Source: CAYRVF01 sp964427535 (GTDB lineage Bacteria > Chloroflexota > Ktedonobacteria > Ktedonobacterales > JADMIN01). From it: a DNA stretch of 64,000 bases. Shown piece by piece: positions 24,215-33,290 of this stretch. Both the position numbers and the translations under genes were made by a program. Each line of letters begins with the position of its first letter. Positions within the stretch are counted from its first letter, which is position 1. The DNA lies in the NCBI GenBank assembly GCA_964427535.1, contig CAYRVF010000004.1, positions 1-64,000 on the forward strand. Reading direction: 5' to 3'. Under the pieces are notes generated by a model that did not search any database, was not told where the DNA came from, and worked only from the letters and a program-made list of their open reading frames with translations.

Positions 24215-25600
24215 ATGGATCAGCCGGTCTCGCTCAGCAGTCCAGGTATCCAACAGATGCACTACCTGCCCGCCATCCGCGCCGCCGCTACTGATCCGCG
24301 TCAGCTTGAGGAGCTCTACCAGTCCTCGCGTGCCGCCCGCGCCGCCGGGCAGTTCGCCATGGATATGCATCGCGCCTATGAGGAAACGCCGGAGAACGTC
24401 CTCTTCGCCGCCTGGCATTATCGTCTGGAACACGAGCGGCAGAGCGCGCCGCACGCCTATCTGAGTCAGCACTGGCGTCTGGCCGTGACATTGAGCGCGG
24501 CGCTCGCTCTCGCGTACTGGTTGCTCTCTGACCCGCGTTACGTGATCGCGGGTGTGCCGGTGCTGGCGGTCGTCTGGTCGCCACTGGCCGCGGTCGCGCT
24601 GATGGCCTTTCTGGTCGTCACAAGCAGGCGGGGCGTGCTGCGAGCCATCGCGCTGGGGCTTGGTCTGATCGCGCTCACCGCGTATGGCATCGCCCTCACC
24701 CACGCAGCGGCGACGTCCGCGCCGCAGACTGGCGGACCCGGTCCACAAAGTCCGCAACAGACGTACATCATGCTGATGGCGCTGCATCTGCCGCTGCTCT
24801 CCGCCGCGGCGGTCGCGCTGACGCTGCTGGGGTTGCGCTCGACGGCTGAGGACCGCTTCGCCTTCCTGACGAAGGCATATGAGACGATCGGCACGGCGGG
24901 CATCGCGAGCATCGTCGGCGGCATCTTCGTCGGCCTGACAATCGGCATCTTCCAGGCGCTCAACATCACGCTCGCCGATGGCATCGTGCGGCTGCTGGTG
25001 CTCGGCGGCGCGGGGCTGATTCCCGTGCTGGCAGTGGCAACTATCTACGACCCAGCGCTTCCGCCCACCGAGCAAGACTTCCGGCGGGGCCTCGGCACGC
25101 TTCTGACGACACTGTTGCGGGCGCTGCTGCCGCTCTCGATCGTCGTGCTGGTAGCGTACGTCGCGGTAATCCCGGCCAACTTCGCGCAGCCCTTCACCAA
25201 CCGCGACACGCTCATCGTCTATAACGCGCTGCTGTTTGCGATTCTCGGCCTGCTCGTCGGCGTCACCCCAGTCCGCGCGGACGACGTATCAGGACGGCTG
25301 CTGCGCTGGCTGCGTGCGGGCATCCTGGCTCTCGCCGTGCTGGTGGTGCTCATCAGCCTGTATGCGCTGGCGGCCACGCTCTACCGCACCAGCCAGGGCC
25401 AGTTGACGATGAACCGCCTCACGATTCTCGGCTGGAACGTGATCAACATCGCCGTGCTTGCCACGGTGCTCGTCTGGCAGGCGCGCTCCCGTGAGGGTGG
25501 CTGGCTGCGCGGCATGCAGATGGCGTTTAGCGTCGGCATGCTGCTCTATGTCGTGTGGGCGGCCTTCGTCGTGCTCGCTCTGCCGTGGCTCTTCGCCTGA
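24215..25600 (+). CDS. Polytopic membrane protein of unknown function
   Basis: 461 residues. A soluble N-terminal ~90 residues (MDQPVSLSSPGIQQMHYLPA, QLEELYQSSRAARAAGQFAM, EETPENVLFAAWHYRLEHE) precede about ten to eleven hydrophobic helices, for example LAVTLSAALALAYWLL, ALHLPLLSAAAVALTLLGL, GIASIVGGIFVGLTIGIFQ and the C-terminal LLYVVWAAFVVLALPWLF. No transporter or enzyme motif is recognised; the hydrophilic front end followed by an all-helical membrane domain recalls uncharacterised DUF4153/DUF2157-like proteins, but I cannot name it. ATG at 24215 follows AAAGGAG. Same strand as comM, 120 bp away. Confidence 0.85.
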   Translation: MDQPVSLSSPGIQQMHYLPAIRAAATDPRQLEELYQSSRAARAAGQFAMDMHRAYEETPENVLFAAWHYRLEHERQSAPHAYLSQHWRLAVTLSAALALAYWLLSDPRYVIAGVPVLAVVWSPLAAVALMAFLVVTSRRGVLRAIALGLGLIALTAYGIALTHAAATSAPQTGGPGPQSPQQTYIMLMALHLPLLSAAAVALTLLGLRSTAEDRFAFLTKAYETIGTAGIASIVGGIFVGLTIGIFQALNITLADGIVRLLVLGGAGLIPVLAVATIYDPALPPTEQDFRRGLGTLLTTLLRALLPLSIVVLVAYVAVIPANFAQPFTNRDTLIVYNALLFAILGLLVGVTPVRADDVSGRLLRWLRAGILALAVLVVLISLYALAATLYRTSQGQLTMNRLTILGWNVINIAVLATVLVWQARSREGGWLRGMQMAFSVGMLLYVVWAAFVVLALPWLFA

Positions 25601-25720
25601 GAATCGTCGTGCGCTTGGTGTATACTGGACGCGCGGCACACCCACACCGGCTGACGAGAGCTGCTGCAGCCGCGAGGTGAGCGATCCAGGGCACCATGCG
25701 AGGGCGAGGAGGGGCGAGGG

Positions 25721-27280
25721 ATGCTGGCGAAGGCGTGTAGCTGCGCGGTGATCGGGCTGGAGGGCGCGCTCGTCGAGGTTGAGGTGGATATCGGGCAGGG
25801 GCTTCCCGCGTTCAGCATCGTCGGCCTGCCCGATGCCGCCGTGACCGAGGCCAAGGAGCGCGTGCGCGCGGCCATCAAGAACAGCGGTGGCATCTTTCCG
25901 CTGCGGCGCATCACCGTCAACCTCGCACCCGCCGACCTGCGCAAGGCTGGCCCTGCCTACGACCTGCCCATCGCCGTCGCTATCCTGATGGCCTCCGATC
26001 AGGTGCCGCCACTCGACGCGGCAGGGTCCGTCGGCGGCGTGGAGGACGCGCTCTTCCTCGGCGAGTTGAGCCTCGATGGCAGCCTGCGGCACACGCATGG
26101 CATCCTGCCGATGGTTGCGCTCGCCCGCGAACGGCACGTCGAGACCGTCTTCGTGCCCGCCGTCGATGCGGCCGAAGCGGCGCTGGTGGATGCCGTCACG
26201 GTCTACCCCGTGGAGCATCTGACGCAACTCATGGCGCATCTGCGCGGCGAGCAGCGTATCGCGCTGTATGTCCCAGACCCGCTCCTGCTCGCACCCGACG
26301 ACAACGACAGTACGTTTGTGGCCGACTTCGCCGCCGTGCGCGGGCAGGAGCACGTCAAACGTGCGCTGGAGGTCGCAGCGAGCGGCAATCATAACGCCCT
26401 GCTCTCTGGCCCTCCCGGCTCGGGCAAGACGCTGCTCGCGCGGACGATGCCCTCGATTCTGCCAGGACTCACCCTCGACGAAGCGCTCGACGTCACGAAG
26501 ATCTACAGCGTCGGCGGGATGCTCGCCGCAGATCAGCCGCTCGTCACGCGGCGTCCGTTTCGCGCGCCGCACCACACCATCAGCCACGCCGGTCTCGTCG
26601 GCGGCGGGCGCTCGCCCCGGCCCGGCGAGATCACGCTGGCGCATCGCGGTGTGCTCTTCCTCGACGAGCTCCCCGAGTTCGGGCAGTCCGTGTTGGAGGT
26701 GCTGCGCCAGCCGCTCGAAGACCACATCGTCACCATCTCGCGGGCGCAGGGCACGGTGACGTTCCCCGCCAACTTCATGCTGATCGGCGCGATGAATCCG
26801 TGCCCGTGCGGCTACGCCGGAGACCCGACGCGGGAATGCACCTGCTCTCCCTCGACCATCGCGCGTTACCAGAAGCGCCTCTCGGGGCCGCTGCTCGACC
26901 GCATCGACATCCACGTCGAGGTGCCGCGAGTGGAGTACGAGAAGCTGACCGACCGTCGCGACGGTGAGTCGTCAGCGACCGTGCGGGCGCGGGTGCGGGC
27001 GGCGCGCGAGGTGCAGGCGCGGCGTTTCGCTGGGCATGCGCATGTGACGTGCAACGCCGAGATGGGGCCCGCCGAAGTGCGCGCCTTCTGCGAGGTCGAG
27101 CCCGCCGCGCAGCCGCTGCTCAAAGCGGCGACCCAACGCCTGCAGCTTTCGGCGCGCAGCTTCCACCGCGTGCTCAAGCTGGCGCGCACCATCGCCGATC
27201 TCGCCGGCGCGGAGACCATCGCCGCGCCGCATATCGCCGAGGCGCTGCAATACCGTCCCCGGCTGGGTGAGCTGGGATAG
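25721..27280 (+). CDS. comM: YifB/ComM family Mg-chelatase-like AAA+ ATPase
   Basis: 519-residue AAA+ helicase-like protein; ComM in Vibrio and Haemophilus drives branch migration during integration of transformed DNA. Seen: N-terminal Lon-protease-like domain (LPAFSIVGLPDAAVTEAKER, FPLRRITVNLAPADLRK), Walker A GPPGSGKTLLA, RPFRAPHHTISHAGLVGG, Walker B GVLFLDELPEF, the zinc-like MNPCPCGYAGD / CTCSPSTIARY pair and C-terminal AETIAAPHIAEALQYRP. Full length. ATG at 25721 follows GAGGAGGGG. No dprA or comEC lies nearby, so a competence role is inferred from family only. Confidence 0.96.
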   Translation: MLAKACSCAVIGLEGALVEVEVDIGQGLPAFSIVGLPDAAVTEAKERVRAAIKNSGGIFPLRRITVNLAPADLRKAGPAYDLPIAVAILMASDQVPPLDAAGSVGGVEDALFLGELSLDGSLRHTHGILPMVALARERHVETVFVPAVDAAEAALVDAVTVYPVEHLTQLMAHLRGEQRIALYVPDPLLLAPDDNDSTFVADFAAVRGQEHVKRALEVAASGNHNALLSGPPGSGKTLLARTMPSILPGLTLDEALDVTKIYSVGGMLAADQPLVTRRPFRAPHHTISHAGLVGGGRSPRPGEITLAHRGVLFLDELPEFGQSVLEVLRQPLEDHIVTISRAQGTVTFPANFMLIGAMNPCPCGYAGDPTRECTCSPSTIARYQKRLSGPLLDRIDIHVEVPRVEYEKLTDRRDGESSATVRARVRAAREVQARRFAGHAHVTCNAEMGPAEVRAFCEVEPAAQPLLKAATQRLQLSARSFHRVLKLARTIADLAGAETIAAPHIAEALQYRPRLGELG

Positions 27281-27325
27281 GTGTGAAGCTTGTCGATATC
27301 ACAGTCTAAAGGCAGGCACAGACCC

Positions 27326-28213
27326 ATGAGCGAGCGCGAACAGCAGTATTGGGCTCTGGTGTGCAACCCTGACTACTACCGCATCTACGACGCCATGAAA
27401 GAAGTCAAGTTTGACAACTGGCAGACAAACAGTTACTCACCGAGAGCGGGAGATCGCGCCCTCATTTGGAAGGCCATAGGCAACCGCGACAGAACCAGTA
27501 AGCGCGGATTCATTGCGATAGCAGAGATCATAAGCGATCCTGCCGAGATGCTTGACCTCCATCCTGAGTACCAAACCTTCACGTCGCCTGAGCCGCCAGA
27601 ACCGACTCGAATGGTCATGATTCACTACAAAGGCTTGTTGGACAAGCCCCTCTGGCTAGATGATCAGCGCTCCGATGACGAAACATCGCTTCTGCGCTCA
27701 CTCTTGCTCGTGCAAACGAATGCTCGGGGATCATGCTTTCCAATCCAGAGAGCGCAATGGGACAAGCTGATGACCATTGTGCATCCCAGGATGGATGCCA
27801 CACCACAGGAGCGGATAAGCCCTATAGACACCCAAGTGCGGCGTGCCATCGAGCTACGTGCTGTGCAGGTGTCAACGGAATACTATCGTGCGAGTGGATG
27901 GCACGTCGAAGACACGTCGATGCAGCAATCGTATGATCTGCGATGCACATATCCGAATAAGCCAGAGCTTCACGTGGAGGTGAAGGGAACTACAGGAACT
28001 GGCGAACAGGTCATCCTCACAACCAACGAGGTAGAGCATGCGCGACGGCAACATCCCAATGTGGCGCTCGCCATCGTCTCGCATATTCAGGTTACGATAG
28101 ACGAAAAGCGAGTACCATGGGCAAGTGGCGGCGAACTACGCGTGCTCGAACCTTGGACGATAGATGAGGGCAAGCTGACCGTGACACAGTATACGTACGA
28201 CGTGCCGTCGTAA
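27326..28213 (+). CDS. EVE domain-DUF3883 fusion, probable modified-DNA restriction protein
   Basis: 295 residues. The N-terminal ~130 form an EVE domain (QQYWALVCNPDYYRIYDAM, WQTNSYSPRAGDRALIWKA, GFIAIAEIISDPAEM); EVE belongs to the PUA-like group that reads modified bases. From about residue 170 the protein matches DUF3883 (IELRAVQVSTEYYRASGWHV, YDLRCTYPNKPELHVEVKGT, NEVEHARRQHPNVALAIVS), a PD-(D/E)xK-like fold with Asp in YDLRC and the E-V-K triad. Such fusions are found in defence settings. ATG 27326 follows AAAGGCAGG, 45 bp after comM. Codon use is visibly more A/T-rich than in neighbours, suggesting transfer. Nuclease activity is inferred. Confidence 0.85.
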   Translation: MSEREQQYWALVCNPDYYRIYDAMKEVKFDNWQTNSYSPRAGDRALIWKAIGNRDRTSKRGFIAIAEIISDPAEMLDLHPEYQTFTSPEPPEPTRMVMIHYKGLLDKPLWLDDQRSDDETSLLRSLLLVQTNARGSCFPIQRAQWDKLMTIVHPRMDATPQERISPIDTQVRRAIELRAVQVSTEYYRASGWHVEDTSMQQSYDLRCTYPNKPELHVEVKGTTGTGEQVILTTNEVEHARRQHPNVALAIVSHIQVTIDEKRVPWASGGELRVLEPWTIDEGKLTVTQYTYDVPS

Positions 28214-28254
28214 GCCGCGATGAGCGTATCACAGCGACTGGCGGCCGAGTCCTA

Positions 28255-29214
28255 CTAGTGTGCGGGCGGGCAAACCCAGTACGTGTCCTGGCTGGACGCC
28301 GGGATTCTGGCGAGCATGGCCGGGGAACTCATGCAGGCGGTGCCCGTCCAGATGATCGGCGACGGCGCGATCATGAAGGCGCCATCGCTCGGGGTTACGG
28401 TCGTGGGCGCCGCACCATCCACACTCACACCGACGCTGAGGGCGTATGTGCCCTGGTTCGTAAGCCCCGCTACGCCGACGTAGAAGACAACTGACTGTCC
28501 AGCGCCAACCGGGATGGGGAGGCTTATTCCGCCATATTGCGCGTTACCGAGGACAGGCGCCGAAGCGCCCGTACTGTCGCTGGCAAACGTCGCCGTGAGA
28601 AAATCGGCACCAGGTCCGCCAATCCCACCGCCGCAGCCGTTGGTTGTGAGCCTCATCGCGGTATCGTAGGGGCCATCCTGGCAGATGTGCCAGACCGTGA
28701 TCGGCCCACTGCTCGGGGTAAACTGAGCAATGGTGAGGCTAAAACTGGTGAGCGTGTGGGCCACTGCCGTCTTGTTACACACCTGAATCTCGTAGCCAAT
28801 CGATAGGCCCGGATTGACTTCCGGACTGGGCACGAACATGCCGGCCTGCTCGGCGCCGTCCTTGGTCAGCGGCACCTGATAGGGCGCGTTGGGCGCGTCG
28901 CTCGGCATCAGTGCGTCTGGGTAGTTCGTCGTCGGAGGAAACCGGGGAATCGACACGTCGAGGCCGCCCACCGAGACGTAGTGCGGCTGCGTAGGCGCTC
29001 CCGATGGAGGGCATCCAGGCTGCGCTAGGGTTGCCGGGTTCGCTGTCGGAATGGGCGCGGAGGTAACCGTCGCCGCTGCAGTTGGCTGGGATGCCGCCCT
29101 GCTTGCCACCGCGGAATGCCCCGCGGTCGTCGTGCCGCAGCCGCTCAGGATCATGCCAAGCGCAAGGGCCGCCGCGCCGAACGAGCTGAGACCAATCCGA
29201 CCCGAGAACCGCAT
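28255..29214 (-). CDS. Secreted lipoprotein of unknown function
   Basis: 319 residues: a signal and lipobox (ALALGMILSGC, Cys near 26), a Thr/Ala/Pro linker, then a beta-rich extracellular part without a recognised domain. Features include YVSVGGLDVSIPRFPPTTNY, a segment SLTIAQFTPSSGPITVWHIC typical of secreted Ig-like proteins, a Gly-rich NGCGGGIGGPG and several Cys likely to be bridged. ATG 29214 lies after GGGGGCGG. It sits 193 bp beyond the large GT39-like gene on the same strand. Confidence 0.8.
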   Translation of the reverse strand: MRFSGRIGLSSFGAAALALGMILSGCGTTTAGHSAVASRAASQPTAAATVTSAPIPTANPATLAQPGCPPSGAPTQPHYVSVGGLDVSIPRFPPTTNYPDALMPSDAPNAPYQVPLTKDGAEQAGMFVPSPEVNPGLSIGYEIQVCNKTAVAHTLTSFSLTIAQFTPSSGPITVWHICQDGPYDTAMRLTTNGCGGGIGGPGADFLTATFASDSTGASAPVLGNAQYGGISLPIPVGAGQSVVFYVGVAGLTNQGTYALSVGVSVDGAAPTTVTPSDGAFMIAPSPIIWTGTACMSSPAMLARIPASSQDTYWVCPPAH

Positions 29215-29407
29215 ACCATCACCGCCCCCACTCTCCGCCACAGGGCAACTGGTCACCTGGCGAGCAGAAACATCGTAACACGCTTGCTATTTGCGCGCAA
29301 TCTCACTCCGATATGTGAGGCAATATGCTAGCGTGGGTACGTGTCAGCGGCCCGAGACGAGCACGACCACGTCCTTTGGCATTTCGGAAATAGGATGGGC
29401 ACTTGCC

Positions 29408-31579
29408 TTATTTCAAGGTGACCGTAGCTCCGGTAGTTGCGGAGCAGCGCACCCCGTCGGCACAGGCGTCAGGGGCGAGCGCGTCGTTCGCGGTTGCGGG
29501 CACGGTGTAGTGCATCGTCACCATGTCGAGGGCTGTGGTGAGCCGTAGTGACCCGAGCGTTGGATCATGCTGGTCGAAACGCAACTGGTTCGACGAGAGT
29601 GTGACGATATTGCCCGCGGAGAGCGCAGCCGTCGGGAGGTTCGGCAGCAGATAGTACACCAGTTGACCTGGCATCCACTGAGCGATGTCGCAGGGCATGC
29701 TATCAGAGACGAGCGGCTGGTTTTGCGCGGTCGTCACACTCGCGGCGAATCCATAGAAGCTGTGGTACGGCGCCGAGGTGGGCGTCTTCAGCGCGCGCGT
29801 CTCGAGCGCGACCGCCCCCGCTGGCTCACTTGGGACGGACACCGACCCGATGCGGTTCACCGTGAGAGCGCCGCCGAAGGTCGCGAGCGGCCCGCTGCCG
29901 GAGGCGGATGTCGCACTGTATCTGACCCCGAGGTGTGAGGGCGCGACGAGGTAGGCGCGGAAGAAGCCTCCACCGGGATTGCGCGCGAGCAAGTTGGTGA
30001 CGCCAGGCGTCGCTCGCAGTATCGACTCCCACTGGGACGTCGTCGGGCCACCCATCATGTAGAGCACGGGCGTGTCCGCCGAGGGAAGCGCCGGGAGACA
30101 GAGCCCGTTCTCCAGCATCTCGGTCGGCGCAGTGAAGTGATACTGCGTGTTGAGTAAGTAGCGTATCGGCTCCAGCGCGAAGTAGCTCGGATCGAACACG
30201 ACGAGCCCGACGTTCCGCTGATGCGCCAGCACCTGTGCCGCGCTGATGTCGGCCTCCATCGCGCCCAGCGATTGCGGCGCATTTAGCGAGTAGGTGTAGA
30301 GGACGCCGCTCACCTGCGCGACACATATAGCGCCCACGAGCACCGCGCTGACTACCATACTGCCGAACGTGGCGACTCGTAGCACCGAGCGGGCGTTGCG
30401 AATGCCCACCGCCGCATCGTAGAACAGAATGCCGACGGCGATGAACTGTGCCGGATACGTCGCGATAACATAGTGGAGATTCACCGGCGACGAGTGGCGG
30501 ACCTGCGCGAGCACGAGCAGCGACGGCCAGGCGAGCAGCACGAGGTCCACACGCCAGCGGGTCCGCTCAGACGCGCGCATCCACGCGAGCGCGGCACCCA
30601 GCCGGGCGCGCCAGCCGATCGCGGCGCTCGCGTGGGCGAGCATCGTGGGAAGCGGACGCAGCACGCGGATGGTGAGGTAGAGCAGTCCGCAGACCAGCAC
30701 GCCGTCCCACACGAGCATCAGCGCGTGATAGGCAGGAGCGCCAGACCACGGACTCGTCTGAGGCAAGCCACTGATGACGAAGAACTGCTTGAAGACCGTT
30801 GCGGTGATCGTCGAGGGTGTCTTCGTCAGCCCGCGATAGACGTGGATATCGAAGAACGAGTCAGTCAACTCGAAGATCGCGGTTGGTATGAACAGCACCA
30901 CGAACGCCATGATGCCGATGACGACGTCGCGCCGCCGCACCGTCTCGGGCGCAAGCAGCCACACCACGACGAGCAACGGACCGAGGCTCGCCGTGACGGG
31001 GTGGGCTTGCAGCAATCCGCACCACACCGGCAGCGCCCAGGCCAGCCAGCCCTTGCGTCGGCCCGCCACGCCGGCGAAGAGCAGCGCGATATACCACACG
31101 ACGAGCGGCGTCTGCAGGTTGGGCTGCCAGATGAACCGGCTGAAGTTGACCGGCCCCCAGCTCACAGCGAACAGCAGCGCCGCGATCAACCCGACGGTCG
31201 GACTGATGTAGCGGCGGCACAGCAGATACGTGCCCGCGATGGCCGCGACGCAGATCAGCACCGTGAAGAGCATGCCCAGATACGGGCCGCCCAGCAGCAC
31301 GGGCAGCATATAGATATAGACTGGCAACGGCGGCGTGAAGCTGCCAATGGAGGAGTTAATGCCCGTGACGGGGAAGCCGTGCAGATCAACCACCGAGCGC
31401 GCGAGCATGGCTGTGCCCGCGCTATCCATCAGGAACTGATCGTCGTTCAGGCGCCAGATGCGCAAGACCAGACTCAGGAGCAGCACTCCCAGAAACGCGT
31501 AGTCTTGCCAGCGAAAGGCAAGACCAGCGCGCGCGACGGCACCCGTACGCGGAGCGTTCGTCAGAGCTGAAGCCGTCAT
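29408..31579 (-). CDS. Glycosyltransferase family 39-like membrane protein
   Basis: 723-residue polytopic protein resembling the GT39/ArnT-type (GT-C) glycosyltransferases, which use a polyprenyl-phosphate sugar donor at the outer face of the membrane. Seen: first helix YAFLGVLLLSLVLRIWRL followed by the acidic N-D-D-Q and D-S loop, the LAWALPVWCGLLQAHPV region, about ten helices up to residue ~430, and a C-terminal ~290-residue extracytoplasmic domain ending ATTGATVTLK. The expected GT-C DE-like motif after helix 1 is only partly kept (LNDDQFLMDSAG). ATG at 31579 has GGGAGC upstream. The lipoprotein downstream may share its transcript. Confidence 0.8.
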   Translation of the reverse strand: MTASALTNAPRTGAVARAGLAFRWQDYAFLGVLLLSLVLRIWRLNDDQFLMDSAGTAMLARSVVDLHGFPVTGINSSIGSFTPPLPVYIYMLPVLLGGPYLGMLFTVLICVAAIAGTYLLCRRYISPTVGLIAALLFAVSWGPVNFSRFIWQPNLQTPLVVWYIALLFAGVAGRRKGWLAWALPVWCGLLQAHPVTASLGPLLVVVWLLAPETVRRRDVVIGIMAFVVLFIPTAIFELTDSFFDIHVYRGLTKTPSTITATVFKQFFVISGLPQTSPWSGAPAYHALMLVWDGVLVCGLLYLTIRVLRPLPTMLAHASAAIGWRARLGAALAWMRASERTRWRVDLVLLAWPSLLVLAQVRHSSPVNLHYVIATYPAQFIAVGILFYDAAVGIRNARSVLRVATFGSMVVSAVLVGAICVAQVSGVLYTYSLNAPQSLGAMEADISAAQVLAHQRNVGLVVFDPSYFALEPIRYLLNTQYHFTAPTEMLENGLCLPALPSADTPVLYMMGGPTTSQWESILRATPGVTNLLARNPGGGFFRAYLVAPSHLGVRYSATSASGSGPLATFGGALTVNRIGSVSVPSEPAGAVALETRALKTPTSAPYHSFYGFAASVTTAQNQPLVSDSMPCDIAQWMPGQLVYYLLPNLPTAALSAGNIVTLSSNQLRFDQHDPTLGSLRLTTALDMVTMHYTVPATANDALAPDACADGVRCSATTGATVTLK

Positions 31580-32198
31580 GGAGGGTGCTCCCGATTCGCG
31601 GAGAGAGGGATGCGCACAGGCGCGCGTGCCGGTGACAGGCAGGGGCAATACTAGCAGGATGCCGTCGCGCGTGTCAATGCGCCCCCACCTGTTGGCGTCC
31701 GAGGACCTCATCCCCCGCTCCCCTCCCCTGCGCGAAGGGATGGGGGAGGAACAGTCGTGGCCTGCGGGCGATGCGCTCGCCTAGCTGACTCCCCTCGCCC
31801 CGCAGGGAGAGGGGCCGGGGGTGAGGCCGCCGCATCTTCGCCTCATCGCTCTATCACCCTTGGCCACAACCACACCATCAGCGACTCCTCCCCTCAAGGG
31901 GAGGGGGAGAGGTTCTGCGCGGGCAAGGCACGCCTTGCCCCTAAATAACGGGGGGCCGATTCGCCCGAACAGCGGATACTTCCCTCATGGGAATTAACTC
32001 GTAGATCAGGTAAGTCAATCCTGCTGCCAGGTCTTGCTGATAACACGGCGCTGATCCGCGCTGCGGCTGTGACATTACCTAATTCAGTAGTTCAACACCA
32101 TACGGGAAGGGCATAAGAGGCGAGGTTCTGCCGTCCGCCACGGGCTGGCCCCTGTGATACACTCCACCCATCAGGGCAGCCTGCGGAGGGGGGGTCCT
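31580..32198. repeat. Intergenic repeat array: three GC hairpins plus a REP palindrome
   Basis: This 619-bp divergent gap holds several imperfect C/T-G/A hairpins (about 31708-31748, 31789-31825 and a perfect CCTCCCC/GGGGAGG stem at 31887-31904) and a perfect 9-bp-armed palindrome at 31921-31940 (GGGCAAGGC-AC-GCCTTGCCC), related to 14123-14150. No gene is supported. A TACACT (32158-32163) could be the -10 box for the next gene, without a clear -35. Confidence 0.6.
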
Positions 32199-33119
32199 AT
32201 GCGCGCCGTTCGATGCCGACGGGTTACAGCGATGTGCGTGGCGCTCACGATGCTGGTTGTGCTGGCGTTGAGCGGGTGTACTGGCGCGGGTTCGTCGGAT
32301 GGGAGCGGGCACGTTCAACTGACCATCGGCAGCAAGAACGACGTGGACGGGCAGCTTCTCGCCACCATGTATAGTCTGTTGCTGCGCGGGCGTGGCTACA
32401 ACGTCACCGAACGCATCCCGTTGGGGCAGACGAATGTGCTGGATACCGCCATCAAGAGCGGAGCGATCGACATGTATCCGGAGTTCACCGGGACGGCGTT
32501 GACGCTGCTGAATCTGCCGGCGACCCGAAACAGCCAGCACGCGTACGATCAGGTGAAGTCGGCGTACGAGAACCAGTTTCAGATCACCTGGCTCGCGCCC
32601 GCCTACAAGTTGAATGACGGCTATGGCCTCTGCACCTCCAGAGAGAACGCGGCCAGGTATCACCTGGCGACGCTCGCCGACCTGGCGCCCATCGCCGGAT
32701 CGCTCACGGTGGCGCAGCAGCAGGACGCGGCGCAGATTCTCGCGCCTGTCGAGGCGGCATATGGCATTCACTTCAAGAGCACGGTGCAGATCAGCGAGCC
32801 GCTCTCGTTCGCGGCGGTGCAAAGCGGTCACGCGCAAGTCAACGAATGCTACACCACCGACCCGTCAATCCAGGCGAGTTCGTTCGTCTTACTCGCCGAC
32901 ACACGGAACGCATTCCCGGTCTATAATCCGGCGCCACTCATTCGCGACGAGATCTTGCGGCAATCGCCCGCCATCGCGACCACACTTAGTCCGTTGCAGG
33001 CCAGTCTCACGACCGATACCATCACGGCGCTGATCAGGCAGGTCAGTGTCGAGCACCAGTCTGTGGAAGCGGTAGCGCGCGGTTTCCTGCAAGAGCAGCA
33101 ACTCTTACCGTCACCGTGA
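32199..33119 (+). CDS. OpuAC/ProX-like betaine-choline substrate-binding lipoprotein
   Basis: 306-residue solute-binding lipoprotein of the glycine betaine/choline/carnitine ABC family. Seen: n-region, lipobox LALSGC, then VQLTIGSKNDVDGQLLATMY, IDMYPEFTGTALTLL (a typical OsmF/OpuBC segment), YKLNDGYGLCTSRENAARYH and C-terminal AITALIRQVSVEHQSVEA-like ending (TDTITALIRQVSVEHQSVE). The usual N-[N/D]-x-x-x motif around TNVLDTAIKSG is present. ATG 32199 follows GGAGG. No permease or ATPase gene is adjacent, so its transporter must be elsewhere or absent; compatible-solute uptake is inferred. Confidence 0.9.
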   Translation: MRAVRCRRVTAMCVALTMLVVLALSGCTGAGSSDGSGHVQLTIGSKNDVDGQLLATMYSLLLRGRGYNVTERIPLGQTNVLDTAIKSGAIDMYPEFTGTALTLLNLPATRNSQHAYDQVKSAYENQFQITWLAPAYKLNDGYGLCTSRENAARYHLATLADLAPIAGSLTVAQQQDAAQILAPVEAAYGIHFKSTVQISEPLSFAAVQSGHAQVNECYTTDPSIQASSFVLLADTRNAFPVYNPAPLIRDEILRQSPAIATTLSPLQASLTTDTITALIRQVSVEHQSVEAVARGFLQEQQLLPSP

Positions 33120-33290
33120 GCGCGAGCAGACGGGTGGGCGGTGACCCCGTGCCCAGGTTGTTGGCCGGGTGCCCTTGCATGTTACGCACGCTCTTGCCTG
33201 ATCACATACCTTCTCTGTCCACCGCGCGAGCGGAACGTGGTCGAGCGCGTATCAGACGCCGAGGAATATGCTTTCGGTGAGGCCCTACAC

